Source of the DNA: Epiperipatus broadwayi
Taxonomy: Eukaryota > Onychophora > Udeonychophora > Euonychophora > Peripatidae
NCBI GenBank assembly: GCA_028023455.1
Contig: JAQFVV010006199.1
Location: 8,010,972 to 8,074,971 of the forward strand
Direction: 5' to 3'
Length of the DNA: 64,000 bases
This document shows, piece after piece, positions 11,516 through 23,707 of the stretch. Position 1 is the first letter of the stretch, and each line of letters opens with the position of its first letter. The position numbers were made by a program, and so were the translations under genes. Below the pieces are notes generated by a model, which had not been told where the DNA came from, ran no database searches, and worked only from the letters and a program-made list of their open reading frames with translations.

Positions 11516-14500
11516 GTATATATGAATAAAATGAAATTAAAAAAAAAATTCTTTTGTTTATTCGAAATTACAATTTGAACTATTTCAAAATAAAGTTTTA
11601 AACAATAAATTATCTGACTTGTGATTTTTTAGTTGTGTTTTTTTATTTAAAAGAAGAATCTGCTATAATAATCATGAAAGAAGAAACATTGCAAACTACA
11701 TTGGAGATATTGAACAAGGATGCAAATAGTTTTTATTCTGTATGCAATTTTTAAATTTATTTTTATATCAATATACTAGCTAATAAATAAAAAATATTTG
11801 TTTTAAGAAAAATGTACATATGATTATGCTATTTGTGTATGTAAATATGTTTTTTTTTTTGTGTGGTTTTACAAACTATAATAACTTTTTAATGAGAATT
11901 TGGTTATCATTATTCATTGTTATTTGATCTCTTTTTGAAATATCTGTAAATGCAAACAATGAGGACACTAATTTTTTTTATTCTATGTGATTTAGCAAAT
12001 TTATGCTTAAATCTGTTATTATATTGTAGGTCAATATATAGTTGAATCATCAAAGAGTAGGTACTGTTTTTGATACAAATTATCTTTCCTTTGCTATTTT
12101 TTGTACTCTCTTTACATTTTCTTTTGTCCATTTCTTTACAAATTTTCATTCATTTAATTTGGCTTAGGGCCTTTTCATGTGAGATCTCTGCAATTGCAAT
12201 AATAGGAATGTATGTTTGTGTGACCATTTTTCTTCATGTAATTACATTCACTTTGATTTCAACATTTTCTCCCCCCCTCCCCTCTTTCTTTTTTTCAAAA
12301 TTAGAATGGACATATTTGTTTATGAATGGCTGCTGCTATAATTGTAATAAAATTAAAATAGAAAATTGATAGAAAGAGAAATTTCAAACAGTAATGCATT
12401 TATACTAGTTGAGTTAAATTTAATAAAATGATTTCAAAATATTTTTTTTTTAAATTCATTTTTCCTAAAGAGGCTATTGTTAATTTAGTCAAATCATGTG
12501 TAATATCTCTTTTTTTTAAAAAAATATTTTTTAAGATTCAAGAATAAAATAATTGTGTATCATATTTGGTTGTATAACAATTTAAAAATAATATAAGATC
12601 TTAAAATTTACTAATTTTAAGTAAATAAATTGATTAATAGCCACACCTATAAAATTCAGACTAATGGAAGATTTGCTTCTGGATTTATTGAAAAATAATT
12701 AATTAAAAATCAAAGTCAATTGGATATTAGTGTACAAAGAGCTACCCTTTATAGCAGCTGATAATAGATATAAAAATATAGATGATGTACAGTACTTCTT
12801 TGTTGACATTCATTTGTATTTCCAGTCTTTGTTCTCTTTAACATAAATATTTTTTATCTTTAACTTTTAATTTAACTTTTTTTTTTTTGTAGGTAGCCAT
12901 ACTTATTTATGAATGACTGCTAATGATAATAATTACATACTTTAATTTATATATACACACATGTCTATATTAAATCCCTATCTATAGTGTAAATGAAAAT
13001 TTTCAATTATTATTTTCACTTTTATAAAATGATTTATTCATTGTCATGCGATTTTAAATTTTATCAAAATAGTTTAACAATTTATGTAATTAACATTTTT
13101 GTCTCAGAATTGTCTAAATTTATTTAAACTGATTGATTGAATTACAACATGCATTCATGAAAAATAAATAATGCATTTGTAAAATAAGAAAGTATAAAGA
13201 TAATTAAATATTTTGATTGATTAATATTGAATTAATTTTTTATAGGAAAAATAATCACAAAATAATTATCAACCTCTATCAATTCTGGTAATCAAACAAG
13301 AAGATTAATATCTGAATGATAGTCCTCTATTATTATTAATAATATCAGTAATTTCATTAAATACAAGGAGAAATATGGATTGTTTAAGATTTTGAAATAA
13401 TAATAATAAAAAATAGATATGGTAAGTTGAATAGAACACTTTTAAAATAAGATGGGAAAAAAATGAATATTTGAAAAGGTCATAATGAAAAAACCAAAAA
13501 TAAAGAAATTAATATGTAGTTTTATAAAAGGATTTGAAGATGTATTTATGATCTGTCTTTTAGCAGATGATTCAGCCTGATTTTTATGAGTATTTTAAAA
13601 AATATATGATTAATATCAAAATTAATAATATTACTAGAAAGATTAGATATTATATTAATAATGTTAACAAACTGAAATATTAGAAACTACTTTTATAAAT
13701 TGAAGTTAAAGTATATATTTAATGCTTTTTGAAATTGGGATGCTAGAATATTATGTTGAAGAGTAGCAAGAAATAGCAAATTATCATTGATAGTGATGAA
13801 GTATTATTGCATGACACTAATAACCTTTTTTCTAATTACTTTGATTACTTTTGGAAAAGAATTTTACATATATTAAGTATTCAGTTAAATGCTTTCATTT
13901 GAATGTTATTCAACTAAGAATCTATTGAAATGACAATTTATAGCCACACCTTCTTTTATTTCAGTTTACTGTTTACATCCATGCTACAGATTTTATATTC
14001 CATTACGCTTGATAAGTAAATGTTATGTGTAAAATTTATACACTTTATTCATTTTCATAATTTTCTTATAGGATGGATTAATATTAAGTGTATACAAACA
14101 TAAATATATTTTTGAATGTTAATTGATTATTTAATTAGATATATAGTTGTATTTGTATAAGCATGTATAGTTGCAATTTTATATAATTTTTACAATGAAG
14201 ATTTATGGAAAATATTAATAAGCTATCCTAGCTAAGATACTCTTTAAAGTAGTAAAACATACTTTCCAGAAGATCTCTTAGTATACAACATCTTATAATT
14301 GTGAACCAATTTTTTTTTCTATAAAAAGATTAATCATACGGTCATTTATACGTTTTGTGGATAAGTGATGTTCTAGCACCAAAATAACAGATTGAAAACA
14401 GATCTGAGAAGAGATTATTCTATCTCTTTCACCAGTTTGCTAAAATGTGTAGGGTATTTTACTCATTAAACTATTATTAAATGTATTTGCACTTTCTAAT

Positions 14501-17500
14501 ACCATATATTAAATATTAAGATAATTTTTTATGCTTGAAAAATATTTTATAAATCTTTAAAATATACATTATTTGAATGATTGTTGAATGCATAAAACAA
14601 ATAAATATATATATATAAAACAACAAACAACAGTGATCTTAAAAATTAGTCAAAGTATTACAAAAAAATGGAATTAAATATTTTTAGTGTCTTTTTTTTT
14701 ATTCTTAAAACTAACCTTGTTAATATGTTGCACCCAAAAGTTACAGTTTTTAACTAATAACTTTAAAATTTTCAATACCAGTATTAATTCATCTTTATTG
14801 ATTTTATTTTTTGCTTTATATTTTATATTGTAGTAATTTATTTTTCTATTAATATTCTTTTATTTTATTACTAATCATATGATATTTTTTAAAAAATCAT
14901 TCTCATATAATCCACATTTTTGTATAATTATAGATGAAGGTATCTTTTTTTTTTTTTTTTTACAATTCAAGATATAGTAATGAAAGTTTTTTTTTTTTAA
15001 CTTAAATTTTTTTTTACAAGTTCTCATTTTTTTTTTTTTTTATCTGTGGACTTATTTTCTTAAGAATTGTCAATGAAAATTGTCTTAATTAAATAAGTTT
15101 TCAGAGGACCATGGAAATGGAATATTAGCTTTTAATAAATTATATTTTATATATACTATTATTACTCCAAAATGATTGGATTTAACAAATGATATTAAAA
15201 ATGTAATGTTTTTTTTTTTTTTATATATATAAAAGAAAATGGATATCTTAGCTTAAATTTTTGAAAAATCTTATAATTGAAATAGTAGATAACAATTCAA
15301 AATAATAAATTCATTGGTATATTATTAGTAACAAAATAAAATGACTCCATAAAACTTCTAATATTATATAAATAAAATAATGTTTCCAATTTAATAGTTA
15401 AAAAAATTTATTATTAGTAAAAGTATAAATTAGAAATAAAATGACTGAGAATTCTGTAGAATTACTTGAATCTAAATATGACTTGTTACCGTAGCTTTCA
15501 AATCAATGTTAATATCAGTAAAAATTTGAAGAAACATTGTGCTCATCTTTCTAAAACTTCTGCAGATTTAAATAAGTATTAAAAAATCTTTATATTGTGT
15601 GATACATCTATTTGCATGATTGTTGAAGAAACTAATGAATAATGTACACACTTATGTCTGGATCTTACAGCTTATTTACAGTACCTGACTATATAGTATT
15701 TGCTCAATACTGTTCAATATAAAAGAATATTTTTACTGAACTCTTTTATAGAAATATAATACCATTATAAATGTATCAGGCAATGTCTGAATTTTATATA
15801 AAAGTTTTAAATAACAATTGTATATATTCAAAATTGAAAGAATCATTAATTTATGTATTTGCAGTTTTTACACTTCTTCTTCAATAAATAATTTCTCATA
15901 AATAGACTAACAACTTAGTTGATTTTATTCACTTACAATATGAGTTGACTACTGATGTGTTTGTTATTAGCAGTCTTTTGTAATTTATGGAGATTTAACA
16001 TAAAATGAGAAAAGTAATTAGTTAAAAAATTCCCACATAGTATGACAACTGTTATTGCCCCTAAAATTAAAGAAATGCCAAAATAAATTGTGTTTACACT
16101 GATCATATGCTGTTAAATGTTTATGGAAACATTTAAGAGTACATTTTACCAAGTTTGATCATTGCAGTGTTATTTTGAATAATAAAAGGAATTGGGCAGA
16201 GATAGTGTGCCACCATGCAATTAAACAAACTGAAAAATAGTGTTAATGATAACAATAAATTATGATTATAGATACAACTATAATCTCTTCCAATAATGAA
16301 CTACTTCATGTAGCCCTGGGCAGTATTTTATTTGAACCATCAACTTCTTTAGAAATTAAATAGCCATGGTCAATTTGATGTTAATTCATTTACAAACATA
16401 TAATTTCTTCAGATTTTAATTCTTTAATCCAAAATAGAAGTGATCCATTGTGAGGACTTTAAAGAATCAATGATTTTTCTTACTCTATTAATGACTTTTT
16501 TTCAGAAGCTGACAAAAAACATCGAAATGCAATTTAACTTCACACAAAAACATTCCTTTTTTCATAACCAGTTAATTTAGTTCTGGAGTAACATCAAAAG
16601 ATATAAAATAGCAATATCAAATAGCTGTTTTGTTTCATTATTAATTGCCAGAAATATTAACGCAAAAGGTAAAAATGATAAGTTGTTAGATTTTGCTATT
16701 ATCTAAGTTCTTATGGAAGTAAAGATAAGGCCCAAAACATTGAAATAGCCATGGTACAGAAGTTACAAATGTATAAGGTTTTTTTTTTTAATTATCAAGT
16801 CATTCAGACAAACAGAAAGCTTTTTATTAGTTAAATCAAATTCACTGATTCCTCAGACATAGATTCTTTTAATTGAAATGAATATTATAATGGTGTCTTT
16901 TACTAGTGCTTTATTTTATAACAAAAATACATAAATAAGAATAATATGTGTGCTATTCAAAATAAATTGATCAATCCAGACCAATTTATTATAATGGATG
17001 ATTGTAATTGAACTTTTGACAATTCATCTATTAACTAACAGAATAAGGTCAAAGAAACATCAAATTTTTTCAGCTTATTCTTTATATTTGCAGAATGCTT
17101 TCTCAAACTAGCTACTAACTCTTTTAATATATTTGATTTTTTTGCCTTCTGATTTAAAATCACTTTTGCAAATATCGGATAATTACAGTTGTATGCCTTC
17201 AGGCTAATGACGTCATAGCAAGGTAAATACTGGATTACCTAAAATTGTGATGAAATTAAAAAAATTTCAAATTGCTACCTTTTATTTTTCTGATCTACAA
17301 GACTTCAAACTTCACTCTTCTTAACTGTAGTTAGTTTTTGATTTTGTTGGTTAAATAATGATAACACATATTAAGGATTCGTGACACTATAAAAAAGTGT
17401 GTCCAAACACAATAAACTCATGACTTACTATCTATCTTGAAATCAAATCATCTTGAGATAAGATAATCAGTTTTTTTAATGTTTTTTTTTTTTTTTATGT

Positions 17501-18140
17501 TTAAGAGGAATAGACAATGGGAGTTTGTGCTAAAAATTACATTTTTAATTTTCTTTCCCAAACTTTATAACTCATTCAATTAAGAATCTGTAATTAATTC
17601 AAACTCAAAAATGTAACTTAAGGAATAATTTATTTGTTGATAAATATGTTTGTTATTGATTTTGAATAACAAAGTTCATTAGAATACATCACATTAGATA
17701 ATGAAAATTATAACCAAGTTTGAAATTATACACAGTTTCAAAAAGTTAAAACATATCAGAAGTTAGATTGATAGATATTTAGTTAGAATATAATTTTTAT
17801 ATTTATATATAGATGTTTTTTCAGATGATCTCTTTTCATAAATCATTCACTCATTAGTAACAATTGATAACTGAATATATAATATGAATTAACTTGGACA
17901 GACAACCTATTAATTGTGAGCAATAAAAGCAATATGTAAATAATTTTTTTGTTTCATTCAATATTAACCTCTTCAGCTATCTTTTAACTTTTTTTTAAAA
18001 AAAATATTAGTACCTAGCCTAACTGTAACTCTTCAGTTTATATTCAGCGAGTATTCTAACAATGTTCTAATAATGAAAATTAGTATTGCTGCTCATTAGA
18101 ATGTTTTTGAAATCTCAATATAAAGCTGAGTTCTGATTAT
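11516..18140. other. Very AT-rich non-coding stretch
   Basis: 6.6 kb with frequent poly(T) and poly(A) runs (for example 14946-14961, 15030 and 15210) and TA repeats. No ORF with recognisable similarity, no RNA gene and no clear inverted repeat was found by eye. Confidence 0.55.
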
Positions 18141-18144
18141 ATAT

Positions 18145-18240
18145 ATGTGTGAGGTTAGTAATCTAGATCAACTGATGATTGCTGGTTTAGCATGAAATAT
18201 GTATATTGGTGATTATTTATCTTTTCAACATGTGTGTGAT
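18145..18240 (+). repeat. Dispersed repeat, third copy of the 49.6-50.2 kb family
   Basis: The segment reading tgtgtgagg..agtaatctagatcaactgatg followed by GCTGGTTTAGCATGAAAT resembles the two tandem units at 49627 and 49975, which share GTGCTGGTTAAGCATGAAAT-like text. Only the first ~60 bp align well. Confidence 0.5.
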
Positions 18241-18263
18241 CAGGTGAGTCAGCAATATGAGAT

Positions 18264-18312
18264 GGCACTGAGAGTGGTGGGTCGTGTGAAAGTCTGAGTT
18301 CGAACCCGCCTA
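18264..18312 (+). repeat. Possible tRNA-derived SINE head
   Basis: TGGCACTGAGAGTGG resembles a Pol III A box with a few inserted bases. About 30 bp downstream GAGTTCGAACCC is a good B box. I could not fold a complete tRNA, and no tail or target duplication was defined, so this is only a candidate. Confidence 0.35.
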
Positions 18313-18606
18313 TATTACATATATAAATGCAGATTTAAACCTGTACAATTTTCCGACAAAAATCATACTCGAGTTTCACTTAATCATATTTTTTCCAGTT
18401 TTGATAATATATTAGTGACAATTACTTGTTTATTTTTTTTAAATATGGTTTATTTAAAATATTTTCATTTTCTGAAAGTTTAAATGTTAAAAATATAAAA
18501 AACTTCTAACTAAACAACTCCATATTTTGCAATGTTTTTTTCATCTTTTCTAACGTCAAAAAAAGAAAAGAAAAACAGGAGCAAAAGTTAAGTATGAGTT
18601 TGTCAA

Positions 18607-18678
18607 GCATTGGTGGTCGAGAGGTCAGCGACAGCTGCTTTACAAGCAGTTGTCTCGGGTTCGCTTTCCGGCTGATGC
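18607..18678 (+). tRNA. tRNA-like cloverleaf, anticodon TAC (Val-like), probably pseudogene or SINE head
   Basis: 72 nt fold into all four arms. The acceptor GCATTGG pairs with CTGATGC (two G-T wobbles), and the D arm is GTCG/CGAC with a 9-nt loop. The anticodon arm GCTGC/GCAGT encloses TTTACAA (T33 present, anticodon TAC), and the T arm TCGGG/TCCGG encloses TTCGCTT. The A box (TGGTCGAGAGG) is good. Against a working tRNA: position 58 is C instead of the near-universal A, the 53-61 pair is G-T, and three further wobbles occur. The T-arm/B-box deviations suggest a tRNA pseudogene or the head of a short retroposon. Confidence 0.5.
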
Positions 18679-18724
18679 TATGACACATGAGGAAAATAAA
18701 ATAAAATATGCCCTCATATATCAT

Positions 18725-19084
18725 ATACTGAACTTCTAATCTATTTAATTTATATTTTACAATGCTATCTTTTAATTTCTTTTGTTAATTTGCATATTGT
18801 AGTTCTTCATTCTACTTTCAACTATATTATAATAAAGACATTTGGTATTACTCCTCATTAATATATATTTGGGAATATCTTTGTAATAAATGGAATATAG
18901 CTTTTTCATAAAAAAATCATACTCAAATTTATTATAAAATACTTTTTTTAAAGAAACCTATTACTATGCATATAATTCATTTGCCCAATCCAATTAAAAA
19001 TATAAAATATCAAATGCCAAAAGCTCAACTAGTTGTTCTATTAAACCAAATATATCAATTCAGAATAAAGCATTACTTAATATT
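18725..19084. other. AT-rich non-coding stretch
   Basis: Nothing recognisable. Confidence 0.5.
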
Positions 19085-19260
19085 GTTCCAGTCAAAACAT
19101 GCTTATCCATCTAACACGAGCTGGAACTCACAAAATGTACTTCAAACCCAGTCAAGCCCGAGATTTAGGTCAGGGACCAGCCTGGATTCGAACCCACTCT
19201 CCAAGCACCAGATCTAACACCCAATGGATAACATAACAATGGTAGCACATGAGATTTAAT
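19085..19260 (-). repeat. Possible tRNA-derived SINE (minus strand)
   Basis: On the minus strand the sequence contains GTGGGTTCGAATCCAGGC, an almost ideal B box and T arm. About 30-40 bp upstream, TTATCCATTGGGT could be a worn A box. The segment is richer in G+C than its surroundings. I could not fold a full anticodon arm. Confidence 0.4.
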
Positions 19261-20171
19261 TCTTCATCCGGCCCACTAGCAAATCGGAGAAAACAATAAG
19301 ACTCATGGACTTAAACATATATATAAACAACTTAAATACTAGACATTCCACAGATAAAATCTAACATATTTAAATAATAGGGGCTTTACTAATGAATACT
19401 TATGGGCAATTAGTGAATTGGATTGATTTAATAATGAGACAGAGACTGATATATGATGAATTAAAATATATTTATTGACAATTGTTGTTGGCAAATGCAC
19501 GCAGGCATTTTATTTATAAAGTAACATTACTCTAGGCCAATAATTGATACGTTGGCTATTATTTAATTGCTCCAATATTATTTAATGGAAACAAATACCC
19601 TACTATATAACTAATCACTACATTAACTTTTACCAGTTATGCCCTTTTATAATCAGTTCGAGTGGCTCTTTTACGTAAAATCAAACCAAGTCTGGAGTGA
19701 AACTTAATACATCTGACTATAATCAATTTATATATTAACTATGGGCTTATAAAGCATCCCAGATAGCTTAAGATCGAACGGGTTTTCAAGAATGCTTCGG
19801 ATCAACGCCGAAGACTGCATATTAGGGAGGGAGAGTTGGCTATAATGATTTTACTAATACGCTAGGCACCAGTAAAGTATAATAATAAAGTGGCTCTGCG
19901 GATGGAAGAATAGTTTTAGGGTTTTTGTGACAAACAACGGTTTACCCAAGAACCGGTCGTCATGCTGCTAATGGGAACCTTTATTTGGTTCAGAGGCGGG
20001 GGACTTACGTGCTAATCTGGCCCGTAGCTCAGACTTCGCTACTGCACTACCCATAAGAGAAGATGTGCTGGCAACGCCGTGGCTCCATCTTATATATAAA
20101 ACAGCACAACGAGAAAATATTAATAAATCCCACATCCGCCAAGCCGAAGGATATTATAAATTAAAGATCAT
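19261..20171. other. Unclassified sequence richer in G+C, pre-insertion target of the Penelope cluster
   Basis: This stretch (especially 19750-20130) has more G+C than its surroundings and a TATATAAA box near 20092, but no ORF. It may be continuous with 27962-29400 on the other side of the Penelope insertion, so that together they could represent one older element. I could not identify it. Confidence 0.35.
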
Positions 20172-20184
20172 ATATTAAATGAAC
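20172..20184 (+). repeat. Left copy of 13-bp direct repeat (candidate target-site duplication)
   Basis: ATATTAAATGAAC is found here and at 27949-27961, exactly bracketing the Penelope-like cluster. The first three or four bases may belong to the element end, so the true duplication could be 9-13 bp. Confidence 0.65.
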
Positions 20185-20191
20185 AAGTTTA

Positions 20192-20393
20192 CATATTTAG
20201 AATAGTATAACCTTTAATCTTGAACTTCTTTTTTCTTTTAAAAATAGTCAGTATAAACAATATTCATCAAAATATAAAATCACAAACCAATTTTCTTTAA
20301 AAAACTTGTTTTTTATTATTATGACTATATGAATTTTAATTTCAAGAGCAACGTTTCGACTATTTACTTCCTTATAGTCTTTTTCAAGCCACT
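20192..20393 (-). repeat. Penelope terminal repeat, 3' end of copy A
   Basis: This ~200-bp sequence recurs at 23472-23673 (same orientation) and inverted at 24632-24833 and 27818-27955. It holds the GACTAT...ATAGTC hairpin followed by GAAACGTTGC. Such long terminal repeats ('pLTR') are usual in Penelope-like elements. Confidence 0.85.
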
Positions 20394-20791
20394 AAAATAT
20401 ACAAAAAATAATAAAACAAATAAAATAAAACATTATATAATCATTAAACTCTACATATATTTCAAATCTTCTCAAAATAAAAAATTCTTTTTTTAAAAAA
20501 AAAAATCTTTTTTCCTTTAAAGACATAAATTTAATATAAAACATTAGAACATTACCTTCCTCTATTTAAAACAACCTACAATTTAAACTTCTATTTAAAA
20601 CACTCTGTTTAAATTATATTTAGATAAAATACCTCAAAACCAGTCCCATCACCCACAACAATCAATTAGTTTTTTTTTTCTTTTATTCCTATATTGTTTA
20701 AATTCCCTACTATAAAAATTTTTCCTTTTTTAAACTTACTTTATAATTAATTATTGTTTCTAAAAGTTCTATTTTTTTGCAAATGATGTGA

Positions 20792-21097
20792 CTAGTTTTT
20801 ATTTTTTATAAAATCAATTAGTTTTTTATTCATATATGGTTTAAATTCCTTAATATAAAAATTTTCCTTTAAAAATCTTTCTTTATAATTAATTACTGTT
20901 TCTAAAAGTTCTATTTTGTAATTGATGTGACCAGATTTACATTTATGAAAAAAAATTGCAGATTTTTTATCAGATAAATGTTGTTTTAATCTTGTTCTTA
21001 ACTTATTTTTTGTATTTCCAATATAAGAAACACTTTTACCAACATTCCAGCAGTCTAAACATTTTATCATATATACACCTTTCATAGCTTCAAGCAT
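20792..21097 (-). CDS. GIY-YIG endonuclease domain of Penelope copy A
   Basis: 101 residues. GVY at about residues 7-9 and YIG at 26-28 form the GIY-YIG signature, followed by NKLRTRLKQHL with the conserved arginine. HKCKSGH then leads to a block around RFLKENFYIKEFKPY that supplies the catalytic glutamate. In Penelope-like elements this domain nicks the target DNA to prime reverse transcription. It is continuous in frame but separated from the upstream linker by a short gap. The copies at 23708-24208 and 27177-27497 are nearly identical. Confidence 0.9.
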   Translation of the reverse strand: MLEAMKGVYMIKCLDCWNVGKSVSYIGNTKNKLRTRLKQHLSDKKSAIFFHKCKSGHINYKIELLETVINYKERFLKENFYIKEFKPYMNKKLIDFIKNKN

Positions 21098-21116
21098 ATC
21101 ATTTTTTTCACTAACA

Positions 21117-21434
21117 TTAATCAGCTTTTTTAAATCTTTCTTTTTTTTTATATACTGGGAGTAATTTAATGTTAAATTTATTATTAATTTTTTTACAAAT
21201 ATTTTTAATCCTAATAAAAATATTTTTTGATACTTTAAATCCTATGTAAATTTTATTAATATTATTAACTTTATTATTAATTTTATTTTCCCCTTTAATC
21301 TTCTTTTTAATTAAATTCAAATTATAATCTGAAAATTTTTTTTCAATAATCTTATTTGGATATTCATTTAAATAACATTCCTTTTTTATCAATTCTAATT
21401 CTTTGTCCAATAATAAATCACTAGAACATATCAA
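21117..21434 (-). pseudogene. Penelope copy A, RT-to-endonuclease linker
   Basis: 105 residues, basic and Asn/Lys-rich, matching the C-terminal half of the copy B frame at 26669-27055. The block KIYIGFKVSKNI precedes a region ending near the endonuclease. It is the spacer between RT and GIY-YIG in this family. Its frame is lost just before the endonuclease at a run of T (A on the coding strand) near 21144-21151, and the copies differ there by one or two bases. I place no independent function on it. Confidence 0.75.
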
Positions 21435-21666
21435 TATTGCTCTTCTAATTCTAGTTTTTTATAATATTCATTTTACAATGTTTATCAATGTCTGAAAACC
21501 AGTTAGTAATCAGACCATGAAATGTTTTTTTCTAAAAACAGATGTATTAATGCTTATTTTATTATTTTCTATAATTTTTTCAATTTTTACATCCATATAT
21601 TCAATTTTATTATCCACTTCTTTTTCCATGGTAAATTTAATATTTTCTCTTTATTGTTAATGTAAT

Positions 21667-22266
21667 TTAAAAAAATGTTTGCTTTTCTTTATTTCCTTTA
21701 AAAACCATGAAATAGTCATCAACATATCTTACAAAAAAACAAGGACCAACATCCAAATCCAAAAAATCTTTTTCAAAAATATTCATATATTCATCTGCCA
21801 AAAACCCACTTAAGCAACTCCCCATACTTAATCCTTTTACCTGTTCGTAAAACCTATCTTTAAATTTAAAAACCAAATTTTTACTACAAATCAATAAAAT
21901 CTCATGTAATAAATAAGAATCTATTTTTAATTTTTTACTTCTATCATTAATGTATAATTCCAAAGCATAATTAATAGCTATATCTGGATCAACATTATTA
22001 TACATATTTATAATATCTAATTTAACAAAATAAATATTTTTAAATTTAATATTTTTCAAAAAATTATTTAATTTTTCTATAAAATCCATTGAGTTGTTTA
22101 CTTTATTATTTTTATTTACTTTACTATATTTTTTAAAAAAATTATTAAATACCCATTTAGAAATATTTTCATAATAAGTATCTCTACAACTAATAATTGG
22201 TCTTAGGGGTATACCATCTTTATGAACCTTTGGTATCCCTGTAATTGTTGCACATCTAATATCCAT
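21667..22266 (-). pseudogene. Penelope copy A reverse transcriptase, catalytic part
   Basis: 199 residues. GIPKVHK near residue 10 and LRPIIS near 22-27 open the RT fold. FVKLDIINMYNNV carries the first catalytic aspartate, GLSMGSCLSGFLADEYM is the template-grip motif, and FVRYVDDYF carries the YVDD aspartates. All RT hallmarks are present. The frame continues the 22203-22898 piece; the two are split only by the adapter-like bases at 22275-22287. The end at 21667 is another frame shift: the copy B text around 26590-26640 reads on with a different run length. Confidence 0.88.
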
Positions 22267-22898
22267 TCTTTTAAGCTCTTCCGATCTATTTCTATTTTTG
22301 TAATATATCCTTTATTTTCCAATTCAGTAATAATTTTATTAATTTTTATATTAATTTGCATGCTCTTATCTTTTTTTATAATTTTAAAATAACTACTTTT
22401 TAATAAATTACTCATTTTATTATTATATTCAGTTTTCTCAATTATTACCATACTAGTAGATTTATCTCCTTTCAAAAAAACCAAGTCTTTATATTTTAAT
22501 CTAATATTACTAATAATATTTAATTCACTTTTATTATTAACATTTTTATATTTATTATTCTTAATTACATTATATTCTAATTTTTTAAATTCATATTCAA
22601 TTTCATTAAATAAGAATTCTTTATTCATTCCTATATTAATACTATTATTGTTAAATTTATCAATAATTAAGTCTTTTTTTGTTTTTATATCTATAATTTG
22701 TTTACAAATATCAACATGTGTATTTGGTACATATTTAAGCCCTTTATTTAAAATTTTAATTTCATCTTTGTCAAAAACAGTATTTGTCAAATTAATTATA
22801 AACTTTTCTTTAAAACCATTATTATATGAATTTTTTCTCTTAGATAAAACATTTTTATTCCAATTATTATTTTTTATATTATTTTTATTAAATAACAA
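22203..22898 (-). pseudogene. Penelope copy A, N-terminal half of RT polyprotein
   Basis: 231 residues, Lys/Asn-rich, equivalent to the first ~190 residues of the copy B frame 25455-26462. It includes KDLVFLKGDKSTSMVIIEK, the early RT block. The last ~35 residues are out of frame: after ITKIE the bases encode the adapter (IDRKS) and then unrelated residues, whereas copy B continues correctly into the RT. Confidence 0.85.
22275..22287 (+). other. Illumina adapter-like 13-mer inside the RT gene
   Basis: GCTCTTCCGATCT matches exactly the shared 3' end of Illumina TruSeq adapters. Copy B has a different, shorter sequence at the same alignment point (around 26016-26022), so these bases replace a natural piece and shift the frame. 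Confidence 0.85.
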
Positions 22899-22920
22899 AT
22901 TAAGTTTTTTATTATGTCTA

Positions 22921-23406
22921 TTAATTATTTTTTTTTTTAAAAATTTCCATCTTATTATAGAAAATTTGGTTTAGCAAAAAATCTTCCCTAAATGTAATTA
23001 ATTTGGTCAAATCAATATATAATTTCTTTATTTTCATCAATAAATATTCCTTTTTAACATATAATATCTTAATAAATTTATGTAATATTTTCCTTTCCCA
23101 TTTAAAAACTATATTATCTTTAAAAAAACTCTTAATATTATATAATTTAATAAACCCAGGAATTAAACCATTATGATTACATGTCTTTAAAAATCTAATA
23201 TCCAAATTTATTTTTACAATTTTTAATTTAAATTTAATCCATTCATTAATATATCTAATACAAATTTTAAATTGTTTATAATTTCTAATTTTGTTTCTTA
23301 AAAATTTAAAAAAATGTCTCAAATTGCATTCTTTTACATCCCAATAAGTATTATGTTCGTTAATCTTGAAAACATCAATATTCAATTCCATGTTATTGTT
23401 CTTCAT
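22921..23406 (-). CDS. Penelope copy A, N-terminal domain
   Basis: 161 residues starting MKNNNM. It contains LRHFFKFLRNKI and a conserved FLKTCNHNGLIPGFIKLYN block, typical of the region preceding the RT in Penelope-like proteins. It is about 95% like the copy B product at 24902-25321. The frame ends in a T-run (A-run on the coding strand) at 22929-22938, after which the next frame takes over, so it is probably the N-terminal part of one long polyprotein. Confidence 0.8.
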   Translation of the reverse strand: MKNNNMELNIDVFKINEHNTYWDVKECNLRHFFKFLRNKIRNYKQFKICIRYINEWIKFKLKIVKINLDIRFLKTCNHNGLIPGFIKLYNIKSFFKDNIVFKWERKILHKFIKILYVKKEYLLMKIKKLYIDLTKLITFREDFLLNQIFYNKMEIFKKKNN

Positions 23407-23471
23407 CAGTTAATATAAAAATATAAGTTAACCTCCAATTTATCCAAGTTTAGATAGTTATCCAAGTTTAG

Positions 23472-23673
23472 ATATTTAGAATAGTATAACCTTTAATCTT
23501 GAACTTCTTTTTTCTTTTAAAAATAGTCAGTATAAACAATATTCATCAAAATATAAAATCACAAACCAATTTTCTTTAAAAAACTTGTTTTTTATTATTA
23601 TGACTATATGAATTTTAATTTCAAGAGCAACGTTTCGACTATTTACTTCCTTATAGTCTTTTTCAAGCCACTA
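23472..23673 (-). repeat. Penelope terminal repeat, 5' end of copy A
   Basis: Same text as 20192-20393. At 23673 it stops abruptly and joins the plus-strand fragment (copy C) with one base of shared sequence, so this point is the inversion junction. Confidence 0.85.
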
Positions 23674-23707
23674 TAAGATTATTGAAAAAATTTTTTCAGA
23701 TTATAAT

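Larger units (their letters stand above)
20185..23673 (-). mobile_element. Penelope-like element copy A (minus strand)
   Basis: Reading right to left: a 5' terminal repeat (23673-23472), an N-terminal PLE domain, reverse transcriptase, linker, GIY-YIG endonuclease, 3' untranslated region and a second terminal repeat (20393-20192). The order RT then GIY-YIG is diagnostic of endonuclease-bearing Penelope-like retroelements. The copy is broken into several frames, mostly at A/T homopolymers, plus one break at an adapter-like insertion (22275-22287). Confidence 0.9.
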
